Source: Candidatus Borrelia undatumii (GTDB taxonomy: Bacteria; Spirochaetota; Spirochaetia; Borreliales; Borreliaceae). From it: a DNA stretch of 64,000 nucleotides. Position 1 is the first letter of the stretch, and each line of letters begins with the position of its first letter. This document shows positions 30,223 to 39,743 of this stretch, piece after piece. The notes beneath the pieces were generated by a model, which did not search any database, was not told where the DNA came from, and was given only the letters and a program-made list of their open reading frames with translations. Both the position numbers and the translations under genes were made by a program. The stretch lies in the NCBI RefSeq assembly GCF_020882015.2, contig NZ_CP086555.2:62001-126000 (forward strand), given 5' to 3'.

Positions 30223-31608
30223 ATGCACAAAAGTATAAAAGACATTCTAGATGATCCTATAGCGGAAAGCAAAGTTACAGTAAGGGGATGGATTAGAACA
30301 AAGCGCAGCAGTGGTAAAATCTCATTTGTCGAAATCAATGATGGCTCAAATATTAAGGGAATTCAAGCAGTAATTAACGAAGAAGATTCTAACTTTCAGG
30401 AGAAAGAACTTAAACGGCTTACAACGGGTGCCAGTATATCTTTAGTGGGAATTTTAGTTTTAAGTCCTGCAAGAGGACAAAAATACGAAATTAAAACGAT
30501 AAATTTCAATGTAGTTGGAGAATCGAACCAAGAAACATATCTTTTACAAAAGAAAAGACACTCCTTTGAGTTTTTAAGAGAAATTCCTCATTTAAGGATA
30601 CGTACTAACACATTTGGAGCTGTCGCCAGAGTGAGAAATCAAGTTTCCTATAAGATCCACGAATATTTTCAAAAAAATGGATTTTTATATGTAAATACTC
30701 CAATAATCACATCAAATGATGGAGAAGGATGCGGTGAAATATTTCGTGTATCCACTCTAGACCTTAACAGCATTTCAAAGGACAAAGAAACTGATTTTAA
30801 AAATGATTTCTTCGGAAAAGAAGTATTTCTTGGAGTAACTGGACAACTACATGGCGAAGCTTATGCAATGGCCTTATCGAAAATATATACATTTGGACCC
30901 ACATTTAGAGCAGAAAATTCTAACACAACGCGCCACGCCTCGGAGTTTTGGATGATTGAACCCGAGGTAGCATTTTCTACCCTTGAGGATAATATTGAAT
31001 TAGCAGAGGATTGTCTTAAATATATACTAGAAGAAGTTCTAAATAATTGTAGTCAAGATATGGAATTTTTTGAAAATTTTATTGAAAAGGGGTTAATCAA
31101 AAAAATTGAAGATGTAATAAACTCAAACTTTGAAGTCATCACCTATACCCAAGCAATTAAAAAGCTTGAAAGCACCAACAAAGAATTTGAAATAAAACCT
31201 TGCTGGGGAATGGATTTACAAACAGAACATGAAAGATATTTAACAGAAGAAATTTTCAAAAAACCTATCGTGGTTATTGATTATCCAAAGGAATTTAAGG
31301 CATTTTACATGAAAATGAACGAAGACAATAAAACTGTTAAAGGAATGGATATTTTGGTACCACGCATCGGAGAAATTGTTGGAGGCAGTGAGAGAGAGGA
31401 TGATCTGAATAAGTTGAATAAAAGAATAAAAGAGCTAGACTTGGAGGCTGGGACTCTTGATTGGTATTTGGATTTAAGGAGATTTGGTTCGACTCCTCAC
31501 GCTGGTTTTGGGCTTGGGCTTGAGAGGTTGGTACAGTATGTGACGGGGATGGCCAATATTCGAGACGTGATACCGTTTCCAAGGTCTCCCAAAAGTATTT
31601 GTTTCTAA
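30223..31608 (+). CDS. asnS: Asparaginyl-tRNA synthetase
   Basis: 461 residues. N-terminal OB-fold anticodon domain (about 15-105), then the class IIb catalytic core with motif 2 FRAENSNTTRHASEFW, EPE, and motif 3 GFGLGLERLVQY. This charges tRNA-Asn directly. AGAGGAA precedes ATG, and a TATAAT lies at 30186-30191. The last 250 bases switch from A/C-rich to strongly G/T-rich on the coding strand, although the protein motifs remain intact. Confidence 0.95.
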   Translation: MHKSIKDILDDPIAESKVTVRGWIRTKRSSGKISFVEINDGSNIKGIQAVINEEDSNFQEKELKRLTTGASISLVGILVLSPARGQKYEIKTINFNVVGESNQETYLLQKKRHSFEFLREIPHLRIRTNTFGAVARVRNQVSYKIHEYFQKNGFLYVNTPIITSNDGEGCGEIFRVSTLDLNSISKDKETDFKNDFFGKEVFLGVTGQLHGEAYAMALSKIYTFGPTFRAENSNTTRHASEFWMIEPEVAFSTLEDNIELAEDCLKYILEEVLNNCSQDMEFFENFIEKGLIKKIEDVINSNFEVITYTQAIKKLESTNKEFEIKPCWGMDLQTEHERYLTEEIFKKPIVVIDYPKEFKAFYMKMNEDNKTVKGMDILVPRIGEIVGGSEREDDLNKLNKRIKELDLEAGTLDWYLDLRRFGSTPHAGFGLGLERLVQYVTGMANIRDVIPFPRSPKSICF

Positions 31609-31626
31609 TTGGAGCGGGAGGTGGAA

Positions 31627-32208
31627 ATGGAGTTTTTTTGCATCGTATTGCTGTCTTCGTCTTTAGCGCTATTTTCAGAGGAATCAAAGGATAAGCTGAG
31701 GCTGTCCTCGGATGTAGAGAGAGAGCTTTCAGGCTCAAAGTCGGACAAGGATGGGGAAGATGCCAGCATTAATCAATCAGCTAGGGTTAGGTATCCACGA
31801 TCTGTAAAGGGTCAGAGTCAGGATATGGGGCTAAAAAAGATCTCTATAGAGGATGGTAGAGTTTTATCCTATAGTAAAAAAAACAGAAGCACAAAAGTTG
31901 GTGCAAATAGCATAATAGAAATAAGACAGTCGGAAAGAATACTGTATCCACGAGATAGCATGCATATGAGGGAAGGGGGGTCAGGAAAAAATACAGAAGT
32001 ATGGTACAAAATTAAAGTTTATCCGAAATACAATAGTGATAGGTTCGAAAAAATAAAAAAAATTAACGCAATCAACAGCGAGATGAGAACACGAGTAAAC
32101 AAGGATTTTGCTTTAATTGGCCCAGTCTTGGAAGATGACCTGGGGACGATAACAAAAACGTTAGCCACAAAAGGATACGATGATTTAGAATACATAAAGA
32201 TTGAGTAA
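31627..32208 (+). CDS. Secreted protein of unknown function
   Basis: 193 residues from ATG 31627 with GGGAGGTGG just before it. Signal peptide (EFFCIVLLSSSLALFSEES), then a polar region rich in Ser, Asp, Lys and Arg with two similar pieces (ARVRYPRS and SERILYPRDS), and a C-terminal part (KVYPKYNSD onward) that looks folded. No lipobox. The first part shares the G-rich composition of the asnS end. The function is unknown. Confidence 0.7.
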   Translation: MEFFCIVLLSSSLALFSEESKDKLRLSSDVERELSGSKSDKDGEDASINQSARVRYPRSVKGQSQDMGLKKISIEDGRVLSYSKKNRSTKVGANSIIEIRQSERILYPRDSMHMREGGSGKNTEVWYKIKVYPKYNSDRFEKIKKINAINSEMRTRVNKDFALIGPVLEDDLGTITKTLATKGYDDLEYIKIE

Positions 32209-32210
32209 GT

Positions 32211-32798
32211 TTAAATTCTCCCCGATAAAAATCTTAAAATGCTGCTCAATTCATCGTCTACGTTTTCGAAGTTTAGCTTGTATTCGTTTTCTGCTAGGCC
32301 TGTCAGCTCATGGTTGCGATAATGAATCCAGGTGTCTACTTCCGTACTTAAGTATTTGTTAACATAATAATCGGGTCTGTGTTTTACATCTAATCGTTCC
32401 TTGTAATCATAAACAGCAATTTTAATGTTTTGACTATCTATTCCCCTAGATAGAACCTTTTCCCGCAAATGGATAATCGTACGGCCAGTATCAAAAATAT
32501 CATCAACAAACAGCACATTATCCCCTGTCCTTAAATACTTGGGATCATAAGTCCACCCATCTATCATTATCTTTTTTTGATCATTACAAACATCATAAGA
32601 CCTTGCTACAACAGCAGCATAAAGAAGCGGCTTTTCAATTTTAATAAATTTAAAAAACTCGCTAATAATATTGCCAAGATAAGCCCCTCCTCTTAAGGAT
32701 ACATAGATAATATCGGGTATAAACCCATCTTTATATATCTTATAAGCGAGCTTGAATCCATTTACTCTTATTTCTTCATAAGAAATGAATTTTTTCAT
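32211..32798 (-). CDS. Phosphoribosyltransferase-family protein
   Basis: 195 residues. The PRPP-binding signature VLFVDDIFDTGRT is complete (about residues 95-107), and a second conserved loop (YVSLRGGAYLG) matches the pyrophosphate-binding region of type I phosphoribosyltransferases, closest in appearance to bacterial xanthine or hypoxanthine-guanine types. The base specificity cannot be read from the sequence. ATG 32798 is preceded by GAGGAG at eight bases. A role in purine salvage is plausible because Borrelia cannot make purines. Confidence 0.82.
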   Translation of the reverse strand: MKKFISYEEIRVNGFKLAYKIYKDGFIPDIIYVSLRGGAYLGNIISEFFKFIKIEKPLLYAAVVARSYDVCNDQKKIMIDGWTYDPKYLRTGDNVLFVDDIFDTGRTIIHLREKVLSRGIDSQNIKIAVYDYKERLDVKHRPDYYVNKYLSTEVDTWIHYRNHELTGLAENEYKLNFENVDDELSSILRFLSGRI

Positions 32799-32998
32799 CA
32801 ACACGACTCCTCAAAAAAATGAAACCAAAATCAATACCCACTCCAGTATCGCCCACCATTGACCCCAATTATACTATCTAATACAACCAGACAGCAGCAC
32901 CTCAACTACTCCCCCATCAACTCACGATGAAACTCAATTTACAATATAAAATCTAGGACGTACAGCATTAAATCTTTACGCCCACTAAAAATAAAGTT

Positions 32999-34426
32999 TT
33001 AAAAAGATACTTTTATAGTTTGACCACCCCTTAGTATACTGTACGTATTTTTCCCAAACTCAATAGCATCATAAAAATCCCTAAGGCTCTTAATACTCTT
33101 TGAATTAACAGCTGTAATAACATCCCCTGTTGAAATTTTAGCATTTTTCTCTAAACTCTTATCAACATTATCAACAACAACCCCATTGATCCAATTTCTT
33201 AAACCAAGCTGTGCTTTAACCTCGCTAGTTAAAGGATAAACAACAAATCCTGGCACCAGTTTACCTTTTGATAAAATTTCTTTGTCATCGGGTCTTACAG
33301 CAAGCACAACTTCTATTTTCTTCTTCTCACCCTTCCTTAAAACCTCAATGTCAACTTTCTCCCCCGCATAAAAATCGCTAAGATAATGAATAACATCCTG
33401 AGAAATATTCATAGCCACCCCATTTACCTTAAGCACTACATCGCCAGGTCTAAGTCCCGATTTTAAGGCAGGAGAACCCACGTAGACGTTTACAATAATA
33501 GCAGATGAGACAGAATCATCATCGTAGCCTAAACTTTTAAGAACTGCCATGTCCTTGTCTCTATAGTTATAAAAAGAAACCCCAAGCCAAGCTGATTCAA
33601 CATTTTTTCCACTAATAAAAGCATCTACAACATTTTTGGCGTTATTAATAGGAACAGCAAACCCAAGCCCAACATTGCCTCCAGAAGGAGATGATATCCA
33701 TGTATTAATCCCAATAACTTCACCTCTAATATTTACAAGAGGACCCCCAGAATTACCACGATTAATGGCTGCGTCTGTCTGAATAAACAAATTTCTAGCC
33801 TTTAAATTAGGGTTTGCTGATCGATGTAGTCCGCTCACAATACCCGCGGTCACCGTAAAACTAAATTGATGAGGGCTTCCAACAGCTATGACCCAATCCC
33901 CTATTTCAAGGCCATCACTATCTCCAAGCTCAGCTATTTTGATTTCTGAATCATCAGCCTCAAAGCTAATAAGTGCAAGATCCTTCTTATCGTCTTTACC
34001 TACCAGTTTTGATTTATAAGTCTTATTACTATAAGTTCCAATCTCAAATTCAATAGCTTTATCCACAACATGACTATTTGTAAGGACATAAAATAAATTT
34101 GACTTTTTAGAATCCTTCCCAATTATTATACCAGAACCGGCCCACTTAGCTTTCCTCTCAATATTAAATCCTGGCATATCAAAAAAGAAAAAATGAAAGG
34201 GATCCCTTTCCTTAATCACCCCAGTGGCATACACCTCCACAGTAGACGGCAAAATTTTCCTAGATGCCTTTCTGAAAGAATCCTGAAAAGACTGTAAAGT
34301 ATCTCCCTTCTCTTGTGCGAAAACAATAGTATTTTTGTCAGGTCTTAAATAGTGTATTCCAATAAAAAATCCAATACCTAAAGCTAAAAAACTAACACAA
34401 AATATAGAAAAAAAATTTTTCTTCAC
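32999..34426 (-). CDS. htrA: Periplasmic serine protease HtrA/DegP
   Basis: 475 residues. N-terminal signal anchor ([22 protein letters not shown]), trypsin-like protease domain with the triad His (TNSHVVD), Asp (KKDLALI) and Ser (GNSGGPL), then two PDZ domains. It degrades or refolds damaged envelope proteins. The start is GTG 34426, seven bases after GGAGGTG; the frame is open to a TTG eight codons upstream without a ribosome site. It is the last gene of the thiolase-to-htrA run. Confidence 0.95.
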   Translation of the reverse strand: MKKNFFSIFCVSFLALGIGFFIGIHYLRPDKNTIVFAQEKGDTLQSFQDSFRKASRKILPSTVEVYATGVIKERDPFHFFFFDMPGFNIERKAKWAGSGIIIGKDSKKSNLFYVLTNSHVVDKAIEFEIGTYSNKTYKSKLVGKDDKKDLALISFEADDSEIKIAELGDSDGLEIGDWVIAVGSPHQFSFTVTAGIVSGLHRSANPNLKARNLFIQTDAAINRGNSGGPLVNIRGEVIGINTWISSPSGGNVGLGFAVPINNAKNVVDAFISGKNVESAWLGVSFYNYRDKDMAVLKSLGYDDDSVSSAIIVNVYVGSPALKSGLRPGDVVLKVNGVAMNISQDVIHYLSDFYAGEKVDIEVLRKGEKKKIEVVLAVRPDDKEILSKGKLVPGFVVYPLTSEVKAQLGLRNWINGVVVDNVDKSLEKNAKISTGDVITAVNSKSIKSLRDFYDAIEFGKNTYSILRGGQTIKVSF

Positions 34427-34477
34427 TTTAAACACCTCCGTAATATTCAACCAATCTTTTAAATAATTTTTTATTAC

Positions 34478-35233
34478 TCACTGAACTTCGCTTAAAATCA
34501 AAGGAACTCCATCTACAACAGCAACAGTATGTTCAAAATGAGCAGAACAACTTAAATCAGACGCAAAAACCGTCCAACCATCCCTCTTAAGGGATACCTT
34601 ATGCCCCCCTAAATTCACCATTGGCTCAATCGCTAACACCATCCCTTCACGAATTCGAATATTCTTAAAAAAAGGAGCATAATAATTGGGCACACTAGGT
34701 TCTTCGTGCAAAGCAAATCCAACTCCATGCCCCGTATAGTCCCTAACTATCCCAAAACCAAAAGGTTTAATAAAATTCTCTATGGCTCTTGAAATATCTA
34801 AAATCCGGTTACCAACCCTCATCTCAGAAATTCCTCTATAAAGAGCCTCTTCTGTCACCTCTAATAACTTACTAATCTCAGGTCTTACCTGACCTACTTT
34901 AAAGGTTCTAGCCATGTCACTATAAAACCCATCTAAAACAACCCCACAATCAATACTAACAACATCACCATCCTTAAGTTTCCTTATATTAGGTACACCA
35001 TGAATAACTTCTTCATTTACAGAAGCACAAATAACACCCTCAAATCCGTTATACCCCTTAAAAGCTGGCCTAGCCCCCTTGCTAGAAATAAAATCACCAG
35101 CGACAACATCAAGATCTTTAGTACTCACTCCAGGTGCAATATTCCGTTCAACTTCTAAAAGAGTTTGTGCCAAAAGGCTTGCCGATGCCCTTATTTTTTC
35201 AATGTCCTCTCTACACTTCAACCTCAAGCCCAC
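34478..35233 (-). CDS. map: Methionine aminopeptidase
   Basis: 251 residues, type I. Removes the initiator Met from new proteins. All five metal ligands are visible in order: Asp in SIDCGVVLDG, Asp in YSDMARTF, His in GHGVGFALHE, Glu in AIEPM and the last Glu in HFEHTVAV. It starts at GTG 35233, overlapping the TAG of the upstream gene, with AAAGGAAG just before it. Confidence 0.95.
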   Translation of the reverse strand: MGLRLKCREDIEKIRASASLLAQTLLEVERNIAPGVSTKDLDVVAGDFISSKGARPAFKGYNGFEGVICASVNEEVIHGVPNIRKLKDGDVVSIDCGVVLDGFYSDMARTFKVGQVRPEISKLLEVTEEALYRGISEMRVGNRILDISRAIENFIKPFGFGIVRDYTGHGVGFALHEEPSVPNYYAPFFKNIRIREGMVLAIEPMVNLGGHKVSLKRDGWTVFASDLSCSAHFEHTVAVVDGVPLILSEVQ

Positions 35234-36888
35234 TACTTCCTTTCCTTAAGCACTTCTGCCATATTCATATAAATATTGCTCTCATTGGTTTCACAAAAAG
35301 TATGAGAAATTAAGATGGCTTCTCGTCCCTTTTCAAACTCACCCAAATAAAGATAATTAATCCCTCTCTTTAAATACACCTTCGCCGCCGTCTCTCGTTC
35401 TTCTATACTCATTTTATCCCTACCATCAAGAGTAAAAGGAAGACGAGAAACTGCCTTCCTAAAATACTCCTCGGACTCTTTATAATTTTTTTGATAAAGT
35501 TTTAAAACTCCAAGATTATAGTACATCCCGTATACGTACTCTTTAACTTGATTTTCAAAAACTACTTCTTTTGAAGAATTTAAATCTTTCTTGAGAAAAT
35601 CGTAGTAGAATCTGTAAAAACAATACCAATCATGTGCCTCATCCATAGGAATATAAATCTTGAAAAACAGATCTAGATCCTCCAGATCAAAATAGAGGAG
35701 CAAATTCCAAGCCAAAAGCTGCGCAATATCCGAACTATAATTTGACCTATAAAACAAACGCCACAAAAAAGACTTTTTAGCACCGTGATCAAGGTTTGAA
35801 TAATTCAATACAAAGTAAAGCTTAAAAAATAAAGGATCGTCTTTGTACTTTCTTGCTATTTCATTCGCACTAAAATAATCATTGGCTTCAAAATAGGTAT
35901 TAGCTAAATAATAATTCATTGTTTTACTATCTTTAAACTTTTCATTAGCTTTACTTAAATAAGAAATTGCCCTTTTAAGATCATTTTCCCTCCTAGCAAT
36001 AAATGCCAGGCCAAGATAAATCATCATACTGTAATCAGGAAATCTAGTATAAAGCTTTAAATATTCAGCCTTAGCTTTATGAATATCACCCCTCTTAAGA
36101 TACGCATCCGCCAGTAAAAACATCAAACTCGGTTCTCTATTATCATTAATAAGATTGAGATTGGAAATAGCAAAATCCAAATTACCAAGACCATAAGAAA
36201 TATGAGCAAGCTCCCTAGCGAAACCTTTATCTTCCTTTACTTTCAAAAGTATTCTTCTAGCAGAAGATAAATCTTTGTTCTCCACATACAAAAGCATTGC
36301 ATTAATTAAAAACGCGTTGTTCTTAAGATTTAAGCCTATACTTTCAAAAGTAAAAGCATCCCTTTCTCTCTCTATTTTAAACAAAAAATCCTTGACGCTT
36401 TTTAATTCATAATTTAAAGATAAATTTTTAATAAAAGCTTCCTCGTACAAGTATTTATATTCTTCATGCTGTATAAGATATTGCTTTGCAATATCACAAG
36501 CCTCAGAAACAGCACCCACTTTTAGTTTAGAATATACTTCAAGAGCCCTAAGCTTTAAATTTCCAGGCAGGCTCTTTACACCCAGCTCAACAATATCTCT
36601 CATCAGCAGATAATCTTTAGTCCCAATAGAATACTGTCTTACTCTCTTGATTAAAGAAATCCACTTAAACTCAGTATCTGCATAAGACGAAGATACCCTT
36701 ATAGCCCTCTCAGCTCCATATAAATTACTCTTCAAAAGATAATTATCAATTTCCACAATAAGCTCATTAAAATCCCTTCGACCCTTTAACATATACAAAA
36801 CATGAGAATTCGAGTTAAAATAAAGCACGCCTAATGAAAGGGTGATTAAAGGTACAAAAACAAACATCAATCCTTTATTTACTTTCAA
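35233..36888 (-). CDS. Membrane-anchored TPR protein of unknown function
   Basis: 551 residues with one N-terminal transmembrane helix (GLMFVFVPLITLSLGVLYF) and then a long array of TPR-like helix pairs, clearest at about 245-345 (LADAYLKRGDIHKAKAEYL, then LSKANEKF) and 455-540. It likely acts as an adaptor in the periplasm or at the membrane. It overlaps nusB and map, so it is translated with them. The family is too general to name a role. Confidence 0.75.
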   Translation of the reverse strand: MKVNKGLMFVFVPLITLSLGVLYFNSNSHVLYMLKGRRDFNELIVEIDNYLLKSNLYGAERAIRVSSSYADTEFKWISLIKRVRQYSIGTKDYLLMRDIVELGVKSLPGNLKLRALEVYSKLKVGAVSEACDIAKQYLIQHEEYKYLYEEAFIKNLSLNYELKSVKDFLFKIERERDAFTFESIGLNLKNNAFLINAMLLYVENKDLSSARRILLKVKEDKGFARELAHISYGLGNLDFAISNLNLINDNREPSLMFLLADAYLKRGDIHKAKAEYLKLYTRFPDYSMMIYLGLAFIARRENDLKRAISYLSKANEKFKDSKTMNYYLANTYFEANDYFSANEIARKYKDDPLFFKLYFVLNYSNLDHGAKKSFLWRLFYRSNYSSDIAQLLAWNLLLYFDLEDLDLFFKIYIPMDEAHDWYCFYRFYYDFLKKDLNSSKEVVFENQVKEYVYGMYYNLGVLKLYQKNYKESEEYFRKAVSRLPFTLDGRDKMSIEERETAAKVYLKRGINYLYLGEFEKGREAILISHTFCETNESNIYMNMAEVLKERK

Positions 36889-37303
36889 ATGAACTCTCCA
36901 TATTCTTCAATAAACCATCCAATATTCCATTAACGAACTTGTAAGAATTTTTACTTCCATACTTCTTGGCAATTAAAACAGCCTCATCTATTATAGCTCG
37001 CTTAGGTAGTCCCAAATCTTGAAATTTAAGAGAAAAAACACTCATCCTCAATATAGCAAGATCCACCTTATCCATGCGCTCCAAACGCCAATTAAGGGAA
37101 ATATCACTAATTAATCTGTCAATAGATTCCAAATTCTCACAAGTACCATTAACTAAAACAGAGTAAAATACTCTTAATTCTTCAACATCCAACACATCTT
37201 CGAGACTAAAAATATCATAAATATTGTCCCTCGAATTGCAATTAATATCAATACTGTAAATCTTTTTGAAAGCTAACTCTCTAGCCTTATACCTTAAGTC
37301 CAT
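36875..37303 (-). CDS. nusB: Transcription antitermination protein NusB
   Basis: 142 residues, all-helical NusB fold, with the N-terminal RYKARELAFKKIYSID and the C-terminal conserved stretch LPKRAIIDEAVLIAKKYG. NusB binds boxA RNA with S10 to support rRNA transcription. ATG 37303 is chosen. A TTG at 37315, five bases after GAGAAG, is an alternative and has the better ribosome site. It overlaps the next gene. Confidence 0.9.
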   Translation of the reverse strand: MDLRYKARELAFKKIYSIDINCNSRDNIYDIFSLEDVLDVEELRVFYSVLVNGTCENLESIDRLISDISLNWRLERMDKVDLAILRMSVFSLKFQDLGLPKRAIIDEAVLIAKKYGSKNSYKFVNGILDGLLKNMESSFESK

Positions 37304-37325
37304 AACTAATAACAAGCATTCTTCT

Positions 37326-38336
37326 CTATTTTAAATCAGAATCCAAAATTTGCACACTAGCGGACTTATTAAGCTTATCGTACATCTCCTGTTGTACCCT
37401 AGCAACAATTTGCTGTTGTTGCGCGTTGACCATATTATTCCTTATAGCATCCTTTACAGTCATATCCGCATTAGGAGATATCTTATCTTTAAGTCCTAAA
37501 AATTTTTGAGAATACGTCTCAGTAACTTTGATTATATGAAATCCTTCTTTTGAGGATATTGGTTGAGAAATATCCCCCTTATTAAGAGCAAAAACTCCTC
37601 GAATAAAATCCATCCCGAGCACATTTTGTGCATTTTGTTCGCCCCTTGCCAAGAACCCGAGGTCCCCATTTTTAGCCCTAGATCCCTCATCCTCCGAATA
37701 CTTTCTCACAGCCTCCTCAAAAGTAATCTTTTTTGTCTTTATCTGATTTGCAATATCCTTTGCCCTAGCAAGAACATCTGACCTCTTCTTATCCTTAGAA
37801 GTAAAGAAAACATGACTTACCCTTGCTATATCCGGATTAACAAACTTAGTCTTGTTAGCCTCATAATACTCGACTATATCTTTTTCATCTGGCGTCTTTA
37901 TTTCTGAAAACTTAGGCTGAGCAAACTTTAAAATCAATTTTTGAGCAGAAAGAGATCTCCTCATTGACAACATGAGACCATCCCAATTAGTACCCTGACT
38001 TTCTACCATCTGTTTAATCTGTTCATCCGTAAGAGTTGTAAGTCCAAATTGAGTTCTAATGGTTTGCATAACCTCCGCCTCCTCAACTTTGATCCCCTGC
38101 TTTAAAGCTTCCTGGCCAAAAAGAATATCCGCTATTAAGACTTGCAAAACCTGCTTTTTCTCAGCAATACTTAAATCTCTCCCCTGTGTTTTCTTCAGTG
38201 TACTAATTTTAGAATCAAACTCCGTCCTAGTAATAATTTCATTGCTGTGCAGATTAACAACTACAACAGGAGCATTTTGAGCGAAAGAATTAGCCCCCAC
38301 TATAACAACCAACAGAAAGCAAAAAAAACCACGCAT
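37326..38336 (-). CDS. SurA-like periplasmic peptidyl-prolyl isomerase/chaperone
   Basis: 336 residues with a signal peptide ending NSFAQ. A SurA N-terminal-type helical domain (about 30-140) is followed by one parvulin (PpiC/rotamase) domain at about 165-265 (ARVSHVFFTSKDK, DEGSRAKNGDLGFLARGE, SKEGFHIIKV). Proteins of this plan help outer-membrane proteins fold. It has one parvulin domain against two in E. coli SurA. Its nearness to htrA suggests an envelope-quality cluster. Confidence 0.88.
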   Translation of the reverse strand: MRGFFCFLLVVIVGANSFAQNAPVVVVNLHSNEIITRTEFDSKISTLKKTQGRDLSIAEKKQVLQVLIADILFGQEALKQGIKVEEAEVMQTIRTQFGLTTLTDEQIKQMVESQGTNWDGLMLSMRRSLSAQKLILKFAQPKFSEIKTPDEKDIVEYYEANKTKFVNPDIARVSHVFFTSKDKKRSDVLARAKDIANQIKTKKITFEEAVRKYSEDEGSRAKNGDLGFLARGEQNAQNVLGMDFIRGVFALNKGDISQPISSKEGFHIIKVTETYSQKFLGLKDKISPNADMTVKDAIRNNMVNAQQQQIVARVQQEMYDKLNKSASVQILDSDLK

Positions 38337-38406
38337 AAAACCAACCTTACATTAACAATCAGAATTCTAACAAAACATTAAATTTAAATCTAGTTAACTT
38401 AAATAA

Positions 38407-39600
38407 CTATCTATATAGATAAGAGGCTATACCCTGCCCTCCCCCCACACAAAGAGAAGAAATTCCCTTATGTTTGTTATTAATCTTCATAAGGCGAGCC
38501 AGAGTTAATAAAATCCTTGCTCCACTAACCGCAAACGGATGCCCTATTGCAACAGCACCCCCTTTAACATTGATAATATCATCTTTGATTCTATAATTCT
38601 TATACAAAGCTTTTAAAACAGTTAAAGCTTGAGCTGCAAAAGCCTCATTCGTTTCAATAAAATCAATTTCACTAGGGATTAAACTAAACTTCTTTATGAT
38701 CTCCTCAATGGCAAGATATGCGCCAAAACCCATTCGAAGGGGTTCAAGACCCACACTCTTAAACCCACCAATATAAGCCAAGGGATCAATTCCCATCCTT
38801 TGAGCAACATCTTCACCTGCTAGTATTAAAAAACAAACTCCATCATTTAAGCTGGAAGAATTACCCGCAGTAATAGTGCCCCCTTCTTTAAAGATCGGCC
38901 TCAAAGTTGAAAGTTTTTCCAAGGTCAAATTATCTCGTATCTCCTCGTCACTAGATACAATAATCTCATTCTTAGTTTTCCTGTCAACAACTGATAATGG
39001 ATATATTTCATCGTCAAAATACCCGCTATCTCTTGCTACGCTAGCCTTCGTGTGCGAATTGTACGCAAATTCATCCTGCATCTCTCTTGTAATACCATAC
39101 ATCTCCGCTAAATACTCTGCCGTAAGCCCCATCACAGTACCACTCAAAGTATCCACCAAAGCGTCTTTATATATCGAATCTTCTATCTTAAAGTCTCCGA
39201 ACTTTAAACCATCAAATCTTACCCCTCTTGGTAAAAGATAAGGTGCATTACTTAAATCCTCAACCCCCCCCGCTAAAACAACATCACTATTGCCAAGAGC
39301 AATAGCGTTAAAAGCAAATTCTAACGATTTAAGTCCTGAACCACAAACCTTATTTACAGTACAAGCAGAAGTACTTTCACTCAAACCGGCCTTTAAAACA
39401 ATCTGTCTAGCTATATTTTGGCCAAGACCTGCAGATATCACGCACCCAACAACAACCTCATCTACTTTACCAATATTGTTTCTTCCAAGCAAAGCTTTAA
39501 CAACATCTGAGGATATATCGACAATATTTACACCCTTCAATACCCCTCCAAACTTAATAACTGGAGACCTAAGTCCATCAATGATTACTACTTTCCTCAT
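38407..39600 (-). CDS. Acetyl-CoA acetyltransferase (thiolase)
   Basis: 397 residues from ATG 39600, behind GAGGTTGAA; the frame is open 21 codons upstream without a ribosome site. The nucleophile Cys is in VNKVCGSGLKS (about 87), the His in GHPFAVSGAR and the second Cys in SLCVGGGQG. Condenses two acetyl-CoA to acetoacetyl-CoA. In Borrelia this feeds the mevalonate route to isoprenoids, whose other genes are elsewhere. The partner of this product in the window is uppS, which uses isoprenoids. Confidence 0.93.
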   Translation of the reverse strand: MRKVVIIDGLRSPVIKFGGVLKGVNIVDISSDVVKALLGRNNIGKVDEVVVGCVISAGLGQNIARQIVLKAGLSESTSACTVNKVCGSGLKSLEFAFNAIALGNSDVVLAGGVEDLSNAPYLLPRGVRFDGLKFGDFKIEDSIYKDALVDTLSGTVMGLTAEYLAEMYGITREMQDEFAYNSHTKASVARDSGYFDDEIYPLSVVDRKTKNEIIVSSDEEIRDNLTLEKLSTLRPIFKEGGTITAGNSSSLNDGVCFLILAGEDVAQRMGIDPLAYIGGFKSVGLEPLRMGFGAYLAIEEIIKKFSLIPSEIDFIETNEAFAAQALTVLKALYKNYRIKDDIINVKGGAVAIGHPFAVSGARILLTLARLMKINNKHKGISSLCVGGGQGIASYLYR

Positions 39601-39743
39601 TTCAACCTCAAATAAAAACGCCCCCTCAATCATATAATAACAAAATATCACCCTTAAAAACAAAGCCTAACCGCCAATAGTAACGGAAAAGTATCTAAAT
39701 ACTACCATTTTAAACTCAGATATGATACAATCTTTTGCCAGGT

